Origin: Topomyia yanbarensis
Taxonomy: Eukaryota > Arthropoda > Insecta > Diptera > Culicidae
DNA: 64,000 nt
Assembly: GCF_030247195.1 (NCBI RefSeq)
Contig: NC_080672.1
Location: 27,907,906-27,971,905 of the forward strand
Reading direction: 5' to 3'
The position numbers were made by a program, and so were the translations under genes. Shown here piece by piece: positions 12,436 to 24,277 of this stretch. How positions within the stretch are numbered: position 1 is the stretch's first letter; each line of letters opens with the position of its first letter. The notes beneath the pieces were generated by a model. That model was given only the letters and a program-made list of their open reading frames with translations, searched no databases and was not told where the DNA came from.

Positions 12436-12780
12436 GTTGGGTATTTTCGGAATGGAGATGACGAACTCGTAACGAAAATCGACGTCTTGAGCCATTGTGT
12501 AATCCAAGATGGCGACTTCCGGTGTAGATAAATTCCTTAAAGCCTCAACAATATGGGTATTTTCGGCACAGAGTTGGCTAGTACCTGACGAAAATCGATA
12601 TTTATTTTGAAGTCCAAGATGATTGATTCCGGTTTGAATTCTCTATAACCTAAACAACATGGGCACTTTCTCAAATGGAAAAAATATAGAGTAGACATAG
12701 ATATAGTGATTAGAGCTGATATGGTTATAGAAAATTTTGCTCAACCGAAAGCTGATCTTGGCCTTCAAAATGACGTCACT
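12436..12780. repeat. Degenerate ~110-bp tandem repeat
   Basis: Units opening with TGGGTATTTTCGG, then GACGAAAATCGA and a CAAGATGGCGACTTCCGG-like segment, start near 12438, 12552 and (weaker) 12659. Similar CAAAATG/CATTTTGA sequence reappears on the far side of the TTAA-flanked element near 13600. It is a diverged local repeat. Confidence 0.5.
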
Positions 12781-12860
12781 CATCGATTTCCGTCATTTTC
12801 TTGTCATGCCCGTTTCAAAAAAATTATTCATTCTGCCTGATCCAAAAATATTAATGTTAA

Positions 12861-13551
12861 GGGGATCCTCTTATATAATTGTAGCAAAAAGTACTTAATG
12901 TTTGATATTTAGTTTTTGAAACAGTAAAATGACTTAGACATGAGTGCTATTCTACAAAATGTTTATTAATGTTTCATCTATGAAAGAAAATTTTTCGAGT
13001 GTAAAGTGTCAAAAATGGCGTCCAAAATGACGGCTTTCTCGGAACAAGATTTTTCGAATCTGCGGGCATTCTCGTTTTTGAACCACTTAACCAATCAACT
13101 TCGGGTTTTGCCCGCCTAAAAGAAGACAACATTCTCGGGCGCTGTAGCCTACGAAATCGCAATATTTTGATCATTGACGATTTTTTACAACCGGCCAAAA
13201 TGTAAAAATCATGCAAAAAACGATACTTTATTTTCAAGTGGCCGCCATTTTTTCTATATCGATTTTTTCATATTTTTAGGATGTCTTCTACGGAATGCAA
13301 TCTTCAAGATCGTTTTGGTTTTCTGCTTTTAGACGACGAATTGCGACTTGAAACGTGCCCGCAGATGAGGTCGGATTTCAAAACATCTTTTGATGGAGCC
13401 GCCATTTTTGACACCTTACACTCAAAAATTTTTATTTTAAAGATCTAAACCCTAATAAACATTTTGCAGAATAGCACACATGTCTAAGTCATTTTACTTC
13501 TTCAAAAAAAAATTATCAGCGCTTTTGGCACAATTATATAAGAGGACCCCC
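12861..13551. mobile_element. TTAA-flanked MITE with ~185-bp inverted ends
   Basis: The termini are GGGGATCCTCTTATATAATTG on the left and its near-perfect inverse, ending GAGGACCCCC, on the right. TTAA lies on both sides (12857-12860 and 13552-13555). Inverted similarity runs inward for roughly 185 bp on each side, including the ATTTTTGACAC and CTAAGTCATTTTAC segments. There is no transposase. TTAA targets are used by piggyBac and a few other superfamilies, so piggyBac-like mobilisation is likely but not shown. Confidence 0.8.
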
Positions 13552-13834
13552 TTAAGGTTACCGTGATTACTGCTCAACCGAAAGACGCATTCTTGGATTT
13601 CAAAATGCGCCATTTTGATGGCTCGTAACAGTACAAGTAATCGCATTTCATTATATTGTATTGCTCTTGGAATGTCGCTTTTCGTCGGAATTATTCGGAA
13701 ACAAGGAACAATGAAATCGTTCACGTGCCGTTTGATTCAATTAAACATAGGCAAAACTCCCGACTGTCGGTTGACCGGAGCTTGTTACTTGTATTAAGTT
13801 GCTTTTTTACGAACCGAGCCAATTTTCGGCAGCC

Positions 13835-14020
13835 GGCTGCCCAGAGTTTATTGCTGATAACACTTCTGAGAGTTGCACAGATTGTATCACTTATCAAGGT
13901 GAATCCAGATTTGTGTGAATCCTGCTAACAAAAACCCCTTCTTGTGGCAAATGTGGAGATGAAGAGGTATACACGGTCTCCATAACAACGCTTATTATAC
14001 TAACATTCCTTTACTTCCCC
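13835..14020 (-). repeat. Dispersed repeat with an empty hAT insertion site
   Basis: Read on the minus strand, this stretch matches 24090-24277 continued directly by 25747-25775. At the junction it has CTCTGGGCAGCCGGCTGCCGA, where the 24-kb copy has CTCTGGACAG, a 1.46-kb element, and then CTGGACAGCCGGCTACCGA. It is therefore the pre-insertion form of the 24-kb locus. Confidence 0.7.
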
Positions 14021-14961
14021 GATGACTGTAAGGACGTGGCATTACACAGTATAGAACTCTCGAAATGTGCACAACGAGAGTAGATAGCTACTCCTAGGAC
14101 GTTGATTCTCTGTGCAATTTCGCTTGTTCTGGTCAATCACGGATTGGCAACTACGTAGGGTGACCATACGTCCTGGTTTCCCAGGACATGTCCTGGTTTT
14201 ACATTGACTGTCCTGGTGTCCTGGGAAGTCGAGGAAAATGCTTGATTTGTCCTGGTTTTTCTCCGGTAAGCCTAATATATTTCTATTTAGTCAGTCCTCA
14301 CTTTTCACAATGCTCCAGATCGCAGTTACGACCGACCGCAATCATAACTGCAACGTATACTCATCCTCAATCGGAATGCGACAAACAAAACTTAATCCCA
14401 AATTGTACCTTCCGATGGTTTTTTTAATCTCTGTGCCTCGTCAATATCCATGAAACAATGTTTACCAGCGCTTCCTCTCGGCTTAAATCGTCTTTCAATC
14501 CGGGACCCGAAGAATTCGTTTTGGTACCTCTGAAAAGACACATCGGCGTTTTGATACTTCTGCTTCTAGTTGAGTTCTCTTGCTAGTGTCTTTTTTTTCG
14601 TCTTACAGAAAATCCATTCCATAGAAAGAAAAATAGCAACTATCGTGGAATAATGTCATTGAGCGCTCTCTCGAGCTGGGGATCATGGAATTACTACAGG
14701 GTCGATACCAGTACCTAATCAGTCGCTCTGCTTGTTAACAGTGCAGTGAATCAAACGAACGTTTCTACCAGCAGACTTTAGTCTTTATGTACCGTGCCAG
14801 TACTATAAAGAAGCAAAGCAGCGTTACTTTCATTGGTGCGATATCAATCATTTATTTCAAGATGTTTGAAACTCAACAGCAAATTTGCAAATGCAGTTTA
14901 GACGAATGGAAGTCGTCGTTATACAAGCCCACCACACTCGTTACTGATAACGTTTAAAACT

Positions 14962-15424
14962 TTGGCCAAAACGGAAAGCTACGCGATGGAAGACAACATG
15001 CAATACGTCGTTGAGTATGATAATGTTAGGACCAAGATACCCATTTATATGGGCAATGGTAAGATTGAACCTATTCCTTCATATCTGAACTTTCAATTCA
15101 AAGCAAAATGCGCGACCAAATCTCAAATCACTTTGTGCACGTATGAAGGTCAGACCCCTGCGTGCCCTACGTTGTTACACAAGAAGACACACTAAGAGAA
15201 ACCATTTACACGAACCTCTAATGAAGCAATATCTACTGCAAGCATACCCATCATACAACATTAATAGCGAGGATAGCATGAACGAAAACGATAAACCGAG
15301 AGAATGCGGACTAAGTGATCCACAAGCAACAAGAGGCAATGAAGTAAATAGATCTTCAACAAGAAATAAGATCTTTACGCAAAGTAACAAATCGCGTACA
15401 CAAGATCCGATGGATATACAATAA
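14962..15424 (+). pseudogene. Probable LINE ORF1 (gag-like) fragment inside the hAT element
   Basis: Two overlapping frames, 14962-15195 and 15143-15424, together read as a single relic with one frameshift near 15150. The TYEGQTPAC segment, followed in the other frame by LRCYTRRHTK, resembles the zinc-knuckle region of I/Jockey-type ORF1 proteins (GQxPxCRxC...H). The upstream VEYDNVRTKIPIYMGNG segment fits the part before it only loosely. The assignment is by motif memory and moderate at best. An AATAAA overlaps the last codons near 15420. Confidence 0.4.
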
Positions 15425-16189
15425 AATTTGATTTATTTACTTTTATTTACACATTGATAATATTAAAAGATCCACGGCTCAGGTAATGCATTGAGGCGTG
15501 TCAAATAAATGAAATAGCTAATGGACGATTAACATGCTTCCACGCCTGGACGCTGAACAGCGACTAGCCGCCGAGTCTAGCATCCTACATAACAGGGAGC
15601 TTGGAATGTCGCGCTCAAACGCAGTGCTGCGAAAATTCAAAATCAGTTACTTATTTCAGCTTTACCGATACCAAAATTAAGATTCACCGCCTCCCTCATT
15701 CATTAACTTCCCAACTGACTGAAACTTCATGCAAAATGGAATGCTTGAGTGCAGAGGAAATATAAATTCCTTCACCAACCAAAGCATTTATTTGTTTTTA
15801 TGTGGACAGTTTGAAGACAGAAGCTGGCATCTTCTACATTTTCGAGCATAAGTGAACTGCATAATCTATATCTGGTGCACTTTTGCTCAATAATCCCTCT
15901 CACAGGTAGAATGGAAACAAAATTCATTTTGCTTCTGAAACCGAACATGTCCTAACTTGAATGCGCTGTGTCGGGAGAACGAATGACGAGGGAAACGAAC
16001 CAAACATTTCATTAATCGCGACGGACATGAATTGAATTTTGTTTTCTTTCAGGTTCACGCAGGGATATCAATTTTTTCAAGCTCGGGCTCAAACTGATAT
16101 TATTTAAACCAAGCTATCCGCCAGTTTTCATATAACAATCGATTAATCGGAGAAATTTTTGGTAACAACGGTAAGTTTTGCAGCTCTCA

Positions 16190-16362
16190 AATCGAGAAAT
16201 AATGGTTGTCATTGGAGATTGCCAGGCATAGCGCAGGGAAACTACTTGGGATCGCTGATGTTTCTGATTGACGTCAATGTCGTGTTTTTAGCACTGAAAA
16301 CTCCTCGTCAGTCCTGCGCAGACCATCTCAGCATGAAACGTTTGTTGATGGTGGTGTAGCAA
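16190..16362 (+). pseudogene. Jockey/CR1-like reverse transcriptase fragment
   Basis: The reading LPGIAQGNYLGSLMFLIDVN, then a CADH in place of the catalytic YADD, then LSMKRLLMVV and a stop, follows the RT order GxPQGSxLGPLLF...YADD. The catalytic aspartate pair is degraded. The fragment lies inside the hAT element and is in the same orientation as the gag-like fragment at 14.96 kb. Both could be remains of one LINE that inserted into the hAT element. Confidence 0.65.
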
Positions 16363-16623
16363 GAACTGCCTTTGTGTAAATCCGAAGAAGTTCTTGGTGA
16401 TCGAATTCCGATGAAAGACTTTCTGACAGAGCTCTTCCTCCCAGACTCCCAGAACTTTTTTACTGTCAAAGCTCTGCCTGCCAGACTCCAGAACTTTTTA
16501 ACTGCACTTGCAGTTAAAAACATGCGGAAAAAGCAATGTCGATTGCGAGGTAACGGGGGGAAGCAGTACCCTTTCGACTGTCCTGGTTTTTTACTCGTCT
16601 GATATGGTCACCCTACAACTACG

Positions 16624-19435
16624 AATTGTACGGTCATCATGCTCATGCTCATAATTAAACGTAAACGATGAGTGTGTGCCATCATAAAATAAAATACGCA
16701 CTGTTTTTATCATAATATATTTCTACCAATGCATTGTTGTCCAATGTGTATTATACCCAATTCAACATATATCGACCATTCACACATCCTCCGGAAGCCC
16801 CAAACCACTCCAAGCATGCTCGAAATTGAGGCCAAAATTATCATTTTTATGTTCACCAATAACTCAACCAAGTGTATCCCGCACTATCTCTTTTTCATAT
16901 CCCCTCAAATACCCCGCATTACACTAACTGCAAGAAAGTACACCTTCCGAGATCAAAACGATAAACAGGCGATTTCGGATGGTTCCAAATAAAAACCAGC
17001 CTAGATGATGATGGACGAGACCCGAAAATTTTCCCATTCCTACCAGCATCATCAGCATCTCGAGCGGATTTTGGAATGAGTACTCGAATCAGCCCAAACC
17101 CAACAGCATCAGCAGACCAACCGACGCCGGGCGGCAGCCACCGGGTTTCTCGCGAACTGCAGATGCTGATGGTCTCCACCCAGTCTGGTTCGAATCCATT
17201 GGATTTCGGCGCCAAAGCTCGAATCTAGGCCACAGCAATCGCCTCAGCATCAAGCAGTTTTATAGTTCCGCTCCATTTCAGTGCCAAAAAGAGCGAAGCA
17301 TTATGACAAACACAAAAAACAACAACGGTGGCCGTGGCATCACAAGCCAAGCATCTGCGGGCCGCGAGGGGTGGCCCGGCCAGGCAGGGTATGTGTATTA
17401 AAATTTCATCCTTCCATCAGCGCCGCTTGCTTCTCCGGGAGGAGACAACAAGGCGCCCGCCACCCGTCGCATAGAGTCGCTGAACTGACTAGCTGGCTGG
17501 ATTTAACACCGAAACTTTTCATTGTATTTTAGTGGTTCCGTTTTTTACTGCTGCAGCCTACTATGCTGAGTGGATGGGGGGCCACGAACGTGCCAACAAC
17601 AAAGTCGATAAAGTAGATTTTTTTTGTTGTGCGATGCTCGCTGATGTTGAGTCATTTTTGGCACCGATCGACAGAGATAGGCTGGACGTAAAGCAAACCA
17701 GGCAATTTTGGACGCTGGCAAGCCTACTTAGGTTGGGACTGGGATTGCGGTTATTCTTGAAAATATGGAAATTTAGGCATATATTTGACAGCTACGGGGC
17801 GTTCCATTAAAATAATAAACTTCGGAAGCAGGCGCGTGGTAGGTAGTGCAATTCGATATTCTGAAAGGCTAAAAGACCATTTTCAGACTTACCGATAATA
17901 CATAAATATCGCAAAACTCGTGTTTCATCACAAATTAATCTGCATACGGCGAAAAATTTGTTCTTATAATGAAATGAATCTCTAAGCAGCGCTTGTTAAC
18001 GTACATATTCCAACGAACCTCTCTCTACCTACACAGACTAGACGATGGCGGTGGCACGCTACCAGCTGCCGTTTGTGTATGGTTGCCGTGTTTCTGGGTT
18101 TGAGGCTTTTCCATTCCCACCCTCCACGTCATCGCTATTCGTTCGGCCAGTTTCAGATTCAGGCGACGGGGATACATTTTCATTTTTCATCCATTGTTCC
18201 ATTGTGCCCCACCAGGAGGAAGCGAGCTAGGTTTCGGCTTGCCTTCAAAAGCTGTTGGCGGTGCTTTGGACGGACAGAGCCGGTTTAAAGTGCCGACCGG
18301 CCATAAAAAGTGCATGTTGCACATAAACCTCACATTGTGAGAGGCCAGCTACTCTTGGATGCAGCTGCAGCGGTCTGCTCCGGAAAGATCCGGGAGATTG
18401 ATGGTACGGCAAATTGATGCCGGACCGGGGTGGGTTTATGTATATATATTGTTTAGAATATGGGTGTGTATCACATGTGGCCAACAGACAAAATTGCTAG
18501 ATTTAAGGGGATTTGCCGTAAACGGAAAAAGTGGTTTAGTGCGGTTCAGATCGGCCGTCTGTCCGTTAAGCCGATGAGATCTATGTAACTTCGCACAAGG
18601 GGGCAACTTTACTCCCAGCAAACGAATGTTCAACGTTGGAAATGTTGGGAATGTTTGCTTGGCAACATGTGGTGCAAAATTTCTACAATATGTCTCGTTA
18701 GGGCTGCGATTAGCAGCATATTCATTATCTCTGTAATTTATAACATTCCCTAGCGATTCTGGGGAGAAGTTGAGTGCTGGAAATTCATTAAAAAAGAATA
18801 AGTACTCGGAATTAAGGATGAAATTTATCGAAACTCTTACTCCAAAATAAATTCAGGACACTAGAGGGACAAGAGAAAAAAAACTAAAATAAAAGAACCA
18901 AATAACTATTGTTCAGTCAGAAAAACTTATAGTACGCGACATTGAGCAGGTTCACTGTACTCTCAAACACAGAACGATTGTGTCTATGTGCCCGCTTGCG
19001 AAGTGAAGATCGTCGGTGCAGTCACCGATTAGGATTGGTTCCATAGAAGACCCTTTACTTCAGTCAGTGAAAATTGCTAGATTGTAAGCTTGTAAATATC
19101 TTATTATTCGTCAACCTTACTTCGGTTCAATTTAGTAGAGTCTGCTTATCAAGTTATCGTCCTTTTGGACTATCTACCTGTTCTCCTTACATGATGTGTC
19201 ATGAACTGTCTTCATTATGAACAATTCTCAAGTAATATTTAGGCTTGTGTTTGGCCTTATTCATGTTTTATCGAAGCTACTAACGCTTGCTTTAGCACAC
19301 TGTTTCGATGGATTGGAAACAAAATTCTAAAATATATCAAACCAAAACAAATTTTCATGAATTCCTGTATTAATTCAGGAAATTTTACAAAATGACTACT
19401 TCCTGTCGGGCAAAAAATTCTTCATTTCGCTGGCC
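16624..19435. other. Low-repeat intergenic stretch, no gene identified
   Basis: The region is richer in GC than its surroundings in places (17.0-17.6 and 18.0-18.6 kb). I detected no TE termini, LINE motifs or long open frames. The open frames present (up to 98 codons) have no recognisable domain and no convincing start context. It could be host intergenic or regulatory DNA, or could contain unrecognised short exons. Confidence 0.35.
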
Positions 19436-19439
19436 GACT

Positions 19440-20060
19440 TATTGATCAGTTCCTTTTTGGGTTTCTCCACAAAATTGTTTGAATTGATCCACCGCTTCAG
19501 GTTTCAAATTGGACGCATCTGTGGCTTGTTGGAGGGGGGATTGGCGTTCTTGGGTAAGCGTGGGATCTTCGAACGCTCCATCTCCTCCAGTGACCGCTGC
19601 GCGTATTTTGTCACATTTCTCACTTCTCAAAACATCGCGTGGAAGATATACTCTACGCTGCTACTCACCTCCTTCCTGGGAGACCTGAAATAACTGATCC
19701 CCTGCCAATCATTGCCGTCGAGCGTCAGATATGTCTCGTCAACCGTGATCACAACCACGCTGTGCTTCGCAGAGCAGACATTCCTGACGAGCAACTTCAA
19801 CCGCTACTTCCACTTTCTCATGACGATGTCCATGCTTACCAAATACAAAAGAATTTCGCCAACTTGCCTTCCATCTTCCGCTTTGCAACCCGGTCTGCAG
19901 CGATGCTTCCACCTTCCTCCATAAGCGTCAGGATCTTGGAAATGGATGTATCCGGCCGACACAAAGTTCGCCGAGTTCTTGATGACCTTCTTCGCTCAGG
20001 GATGCAGCCAGCGGTAATTAGAAACCACAAAACGTAGTTGCTTCACAACTTTCGCCATGG
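19440..20060 (-). pseudogene. mariner-like transposase relic
   Basis: On the minus strand the frame gives FVSAGYIHFQDPDAYGG near 19970, then VVVITVDETYLTLDGND near 19730. The latter carries the first catalytic aspartate in the VDET context of Tc1/mariner transposases. Further on, LPKNANPPSNKPQMRPI is followed by a stop where the third catalytic acid (the E of RPIENFW) should be. Stops and frameshifts break it throughout. The spacing of the last two catalytic positions cannot be measured because part of the domain is lost, so the subfamily (D34D, D37D or D37E) is open. Confidence 0.7.
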
Positions 20061-20116
20061 CTACCATATACGAACTAATCAAGCTGTCATTTTTTCTGTA
20101 TAGAGCCTGTTATTAA

Positions 20117-20621
20117 GGTGAAGATATGTGGAAGCCACGTTGCTAGGCACCGACTCGCTTGTTTACATTAGGAAAAACTGAAATCTGAAGTGAAAATTCA
20201 AACGCACAAATGAGAGTTTCCGAACATTTTCCTTTGGTCATCTGCACATTAGCAGAAAATTTGAAGTTTTGTTAGTAAACGATTAAAGTTTCGCGAGTGT
20301 TTTTGCAGTGGTGTGTGAAAAAAGTGCATTTGAAAAAGTGCAATGAAAACGAGAAGAAGAGTGTTTCGAAAAGAAACCCCAAGTGAAGAGGGGTGATACT
20401 TTCGCACAAAATAGGAACTACAGATGGCATTCCGTCAAAAACTCGGATTGATTGTATAGGAAAATAGTCTAGCTTCCTTAAGTAGCAGTTTCGTGGCACA
20501 CCAGCAAGGTTAGTGTTGAAAAAAGTATTTTTATATTTGCTCATGTCAGATACATGGTTAGGCAGGGGAGAGGGGTGTGTGTGGCGTAGGAGCTATGTTG
20601 TGGCTCGCATGTATAATGTCC
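20117..20621. mobile_element. TTAA-flanked repeat element, copy 1 (505 bp)
   Basis: Starts GGTGAAGATATGTGGAAGCC and ends TGTATAATGTCC, with TTAA at 20113-20116 and 20622-20625. A second copy with the same ends and the same TTAA flanks is at 29191-29718. The end-to-end match in two unrelated surroundings defines the element. No open frame or long inverted ends are present. Confidence 0.75.
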
Positions 20622-21389
20622 TTAATGCTTCACCGGTGAACCCACCACAAGTGAAAGCTTAGACTGTGATCCGCTTGGCGAAATTTTTAACTTTTGGTTA
20701 AAATCTGATATTTCGAAAGTCATTTGCAAAATAAACCTGCTCTGGAGCATGGTTAAATTTGGCAGTGCGATAGTTAAATTTGATTGCTTGTTAGTTAAAA
20801 TGTTTGCCCATGATCCAGATTAAAAAGGTGGGAACATTTTCTGTACTTAATTGAGGTTGTCAATATTTTCCAATAGAAAATGATGGGAGAATAATGGAAA
20901 CAAAAACATTTAGTGTCAAGATTTGTTTGGGTTATTTCATGATGTGGATGTTTACTGTCATACTTAATGTTATAAGCAAAAAACTAAGACAAATGTTCGC
21001 ACCTCTACAAACTTTTGGTTTTCGCAGATGTCACTGTCACGCAGCTGTCACTTCTAAATAACTATCCAAATGTCAACATTTGCAATGGGTCGCTCTCTCG
21101 GTTAGTTTTTACCATTCGAGAGAAAATAACTTTCGAACTGTCAAATTTTAACTAAAAGTTAAAAAAATTCGTCAAATGGCTCACTGCCAAATCAGTGAAG
21201 CACAATGTTTCCTATGCTATGCTGCTGTTTTGTAATCAGTTATTTGTTAGGCCTTTTCCGGCGAATTCCAGGTGATGTACAAGAGAAGGTGGATTATTGG
21301 GGCAGCGTTCTCCGAACGATTTTTTAACGGTCTCTGTCATTGTACAGTTCGCTGACAAAGGCACTTTTGTCTGAGTTGCCCAACTGGAA

Positions 21390-21715
21390 AAGCACGTGAA
21401 CACAATCCACATCTTACCCATCCCAAACCACTCAACCAGTGTCGTGTCCAGGTTCACCAAAACGGGTCGACTACCCCTTATAATACAAATTGTGAAGAAC
21501 ATGACAAAACGGTATTCAGACGTAACAGAAATTACAAAAATTAGATCAAACAAGGCTCGCTTTGTTTCGCTTGACCTGAAGCAAGCAAACGCAGTTGTTT
21601 CCGATCATCTCTTCCCGTTAGAGCATCACGTATATGTACCCTGACAAAATGTGGAGATTGACAGTGTGATCACCGAATCGAGACTAACTGTTCTTTCGTT
21701 CTGATACACGGAGTT
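21390..21715 (+). pseudogene. Jockey-like LINE ORF1 fragment
   Basis: The reading from MNTIHILPIPNHSTSVVSRF through SDHLFPLEHHVYVP, a stop, then VEIDSVITESRLTVLSF matches the mid-region of Jockey-clade gag-like ORF1. The (V)EIDGVxxESSLT motif is shared with the fragments at 43.56, 61.1 and 63.2 kb. It is broken by one stop and has lost its zinc knuckles. Confidence 0.65.
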
Positions 21716-21839
21716 GGCCATTTCATGGACTCATCGATTTAGCCATTAAAAATACTTGAATGAGAGAATGGAGGTCCAAATTTGAAGCCAATGGGACAGC
21801 TCTAGCTACCGGACCAACGTGTAGAATATTTGTATGGGT

Positions 21840-22250
21840 TTTTTCGACAATTTACATAGAGAAACCCCACTAGCTCACATTTTCACCTCTAAGTTGCACT
21901 GTATACATCAGTTTAGCACTAATAAAATAATTTTGGTGCCTATAACTTCCAACGTCCGTAGAAAAAGTTATTAAACTTTTTGTGAAGTGATTCCTGAGCC
22001 AGTTTTGTATGGGGCCTAACAGCACATGGTGGTGTATCAGTAGTCGATTCCCAAGTACTTTATTTTTTGCGAAACATTGGCTGTATTTAGCTGAATGGGC
22101 ATCAATTTACTAAAAGTTTAATAACATTTCCTATGGAAGTTGGATTAATTTGAAGTCTTCGACAAAGATTTAGCCTATCAAAATGTTTTCTTTACTTTTT
22201 GAATTGCAGTGATAAACTGATGTATATAACGCAGTGAAGTGAAAAGTACT
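21840..22250. repeat. Dispersed repeat, inverted relative to 5.7 and 42.4 kb
   Basis: Shares the segments around CCAGTTTTGTATGGGGCCTA, the AAAAGTTTAATAACATTTCC block and GTCTTCGACAAAG with the two other copies, part of them inverted. It is non-coding. Confidence 0.5.
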
Positions 22251-22355
22251 TCTCGTATGACACGGTGTCTCCCCCATGTCTGATAGACGAATTGACCATT
22301 CATTCAAATAAAACAGCTATCTCCCGTTCGCAGCATAATCAAGTGGTAAAAAATG

Positions 22356-22443
22356 AATTAATCCTGTTAAGACACAGTTTTCCGTTTAATTCCTCTATAG
22401 AAGTGGAATTAAACGGAAAGCATCTGTCTTAACAGGATTAATT
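22356..22443. repeat. 88-bp near-perfect hairpin (38-bp arms, 11-base loop)
   Basis: AATTAATCCTGTTAAGACA pairs with the inverse TGTCTTAACAGGATTAATT. TTTCCGTTTAATTCC pairs with GGAATTAAACGGAAA, around a short TCTATAGAAGT loop, and only a few internal bases are unpaired. The size and shape resemble a pre-miRNA, but a compact foldback MITE is equally possible. Confidence 0.7.
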
Positions 22444-22975
22444 ATGGCATTCCACTGAGTCGCTCAAAAATTTTTGAATTTTGTAAGAAATTATGGGTAA
22501 AAAATAAATAACGCAAGTGGTAAACCTATTTGACACTTGTATGATGATGGAGCTATCCAAACAGGGTTGCTATGATAAATAATAAAATCCACTTGTTTTG
22601 AAGTCATGCTGCTTTTTTAATGTTCCACGAATGTGTTCAGTAGAAGAATAGCTTTAGAAATATATAGTGTTCTCATAAATTGATTGATGAGGTGATTTTT
22701 TAAGAATTTTTTTTTTCAATTTGAACCGATTTTCCATACAAATTTCCATATAAACTTTGAAATTTTTGGAGGGTCCGTAGACACAACCGATCGGTACCAA
22801 AATTTGCACGATTACTAAGGGCCATAAAAGGAATCAGTAAAGCCTGGTGGAGCTAAAAGTCAATGATCCAGTCTATTTTACACATTTATTAGCCTTACTT
22901 GTTTGTGTGAGCAACTCTTCCCTCAATCAATCGTTATAGCTGTTTAGAAACATTGGGCATGGGCATGAAGGGATT

Positions 22976-23265
22976 AACAACAATAACAACTACTACTACA
23001 ACAACGACAGCAAGAGTAACAAGAACAGGAACCACATTAAGTACAACAACAGTAGTAATAATACCAATTACAACAAAATTAATAAGGACAAAAAAATAAC
23101 ATAAACAACAACAGCAAGAAGTCCAGTAACACCACCAATAACTTCAATGGTAATAGCAACAACAGAAACAACAACAACCACGACGAAAACAGTAATATCA
23201 AAAATAACAGAAGTAACAACAACAGAAATGGACTCAACAACAATCACCATAAAAATCAACATCAT
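22976..23265. repeat. AAC/AAT-rich imperfect trinucleotide tract
   Basis: About 290 bp dominated by ACAACAACA-type and AATAATA-type triplets. The tract gives spurious open frames rich in Thr and Asn on one strand and Val on the other. Confidence 0.8.
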
Positions 23266-23339
23266 TGTTCATCTTGCTCCTGTGAATACAATAGTTTTAG
23301 ATAATATTGATAATAATAAGATAGATTGATAATCACTGA

Positions 23340-23690
23340 TTTTGCTGTCAAAATTTTATTAGAATGGAGAGCGCAGAGAAAATAAACGAAATCCATAAGA
23401 ATATACTATCCTCCTCATTTTCGATAATTCTAGGTACCGAAACAGGTTGGAATAAGGACATAAAAAGTGAAGAGATTGTTGGAAGTGACTATAATGTTTT
23501 TAGAGATGTCAGATGGAGGTATTCTCGTCGCAGTTTCATCTATATTTAATTCTGAACTTATCGTTTCATCAAAATACAAAGAATTTCAACATGTAGGGGT
23601 TAAAGCACATATCGCGAATGAAATTTTTCACCGCAAAAAGTCTCTGCAATGACTATATTCTGATTTATTTAAGTTTAAAGTAACGGTGTC
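23340..23690 (+). pseudogene. LINE endonuclease domain, N-terminal fragment
   Basis: The reading KINEIHKNILSSSFSIILGT, then ETGWNKDIKSEEIVGSDYNV, then in the next frame DGGILVAVSSIFNSELIVSS has the layout of the apurinic-type endonuclease of Jockey/CR1-like LINEs. The catalytic glutamate (TET) and the DRxxxGGGxLIAVS region are visible. One frameshift lies near 23510. The matching downstream part begins at 25747, so the element was probably broken by the insertions between. Confidence 0.65.
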
Positions 23691-24277
23691 GTGGTGTACT
23701 GACAGTGTTGGAGGAAATAATGAATTTCTGCATTTGGATTGAATCATCAGCTTTAAAATCGTTAGAACTATTGTTTGAAAACTCGTAGCTAGTTACCGTC
23801 TTTGACAAAGTTGTTAACCAAGGTTTCAACTGTAGTTTTATAAAGCTGGTTTTTCATAGTAAATGAAATAGCGATCTTTATTAACGTAACTTTGAACGCA
23901 ATGCGCAAACCCGGGAAGCAACCGACCGCTCCCAAACTTTGCACAGGCATTTGGGACCACAAAAGGAACTCAAAAAGTGCTGTGCTGTGAAAAATGTCAT
24001 ATTCGAGCCACTCTACTGTCCATCCTGAATGTGCGCGTTTCGAGAGCTCTGTACTTTCAAATGCCAATATCGGTGCCGGTCACTGTAAAAAGGAAAGGAA
24101 TGTTAGTGTAACAAACGTTTTTATGGAGAACATATATACCTCTGCATCTCCACGTTTGCCACAAAAAGAAGTATTTGTTAATAGGATAGGGTAAAGAGTC
24201 ACACAAATCTGGTTTCATAAGTGATACGATCTATGTAACTCTTAGAAGTGTTATTATGTGTTTATTGCTCTGGACAG

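Larger units (their letters stand above)
14156..16615. mobile_element. hAT-type element, 2.46 kb, non-autonomous
   Basis: The left end is TAGGGTGACCATAC and the right end is its inverse, TATGGTCACCCTA. Exactly eight bases, CAACTACG, are duplicated at 14148-14155 and 16616-16623, which is the hAT signature. Subterminal GTCCTGGTTTT motifs recur near both ends (14170-14255 and 16578-16590). I found no hAT transposase or dimerisation domain. The interior instead contains LINE-like fragments at 14.96-15.42 and 16.19-16.36 kb. Confidence 0.88.

Noticed and set aside
23068..23265. Val-rich membrane protein on the minus strand
   Set aside because: It is the translation of the AAC-rich trinucleotide tract and has no independent support.
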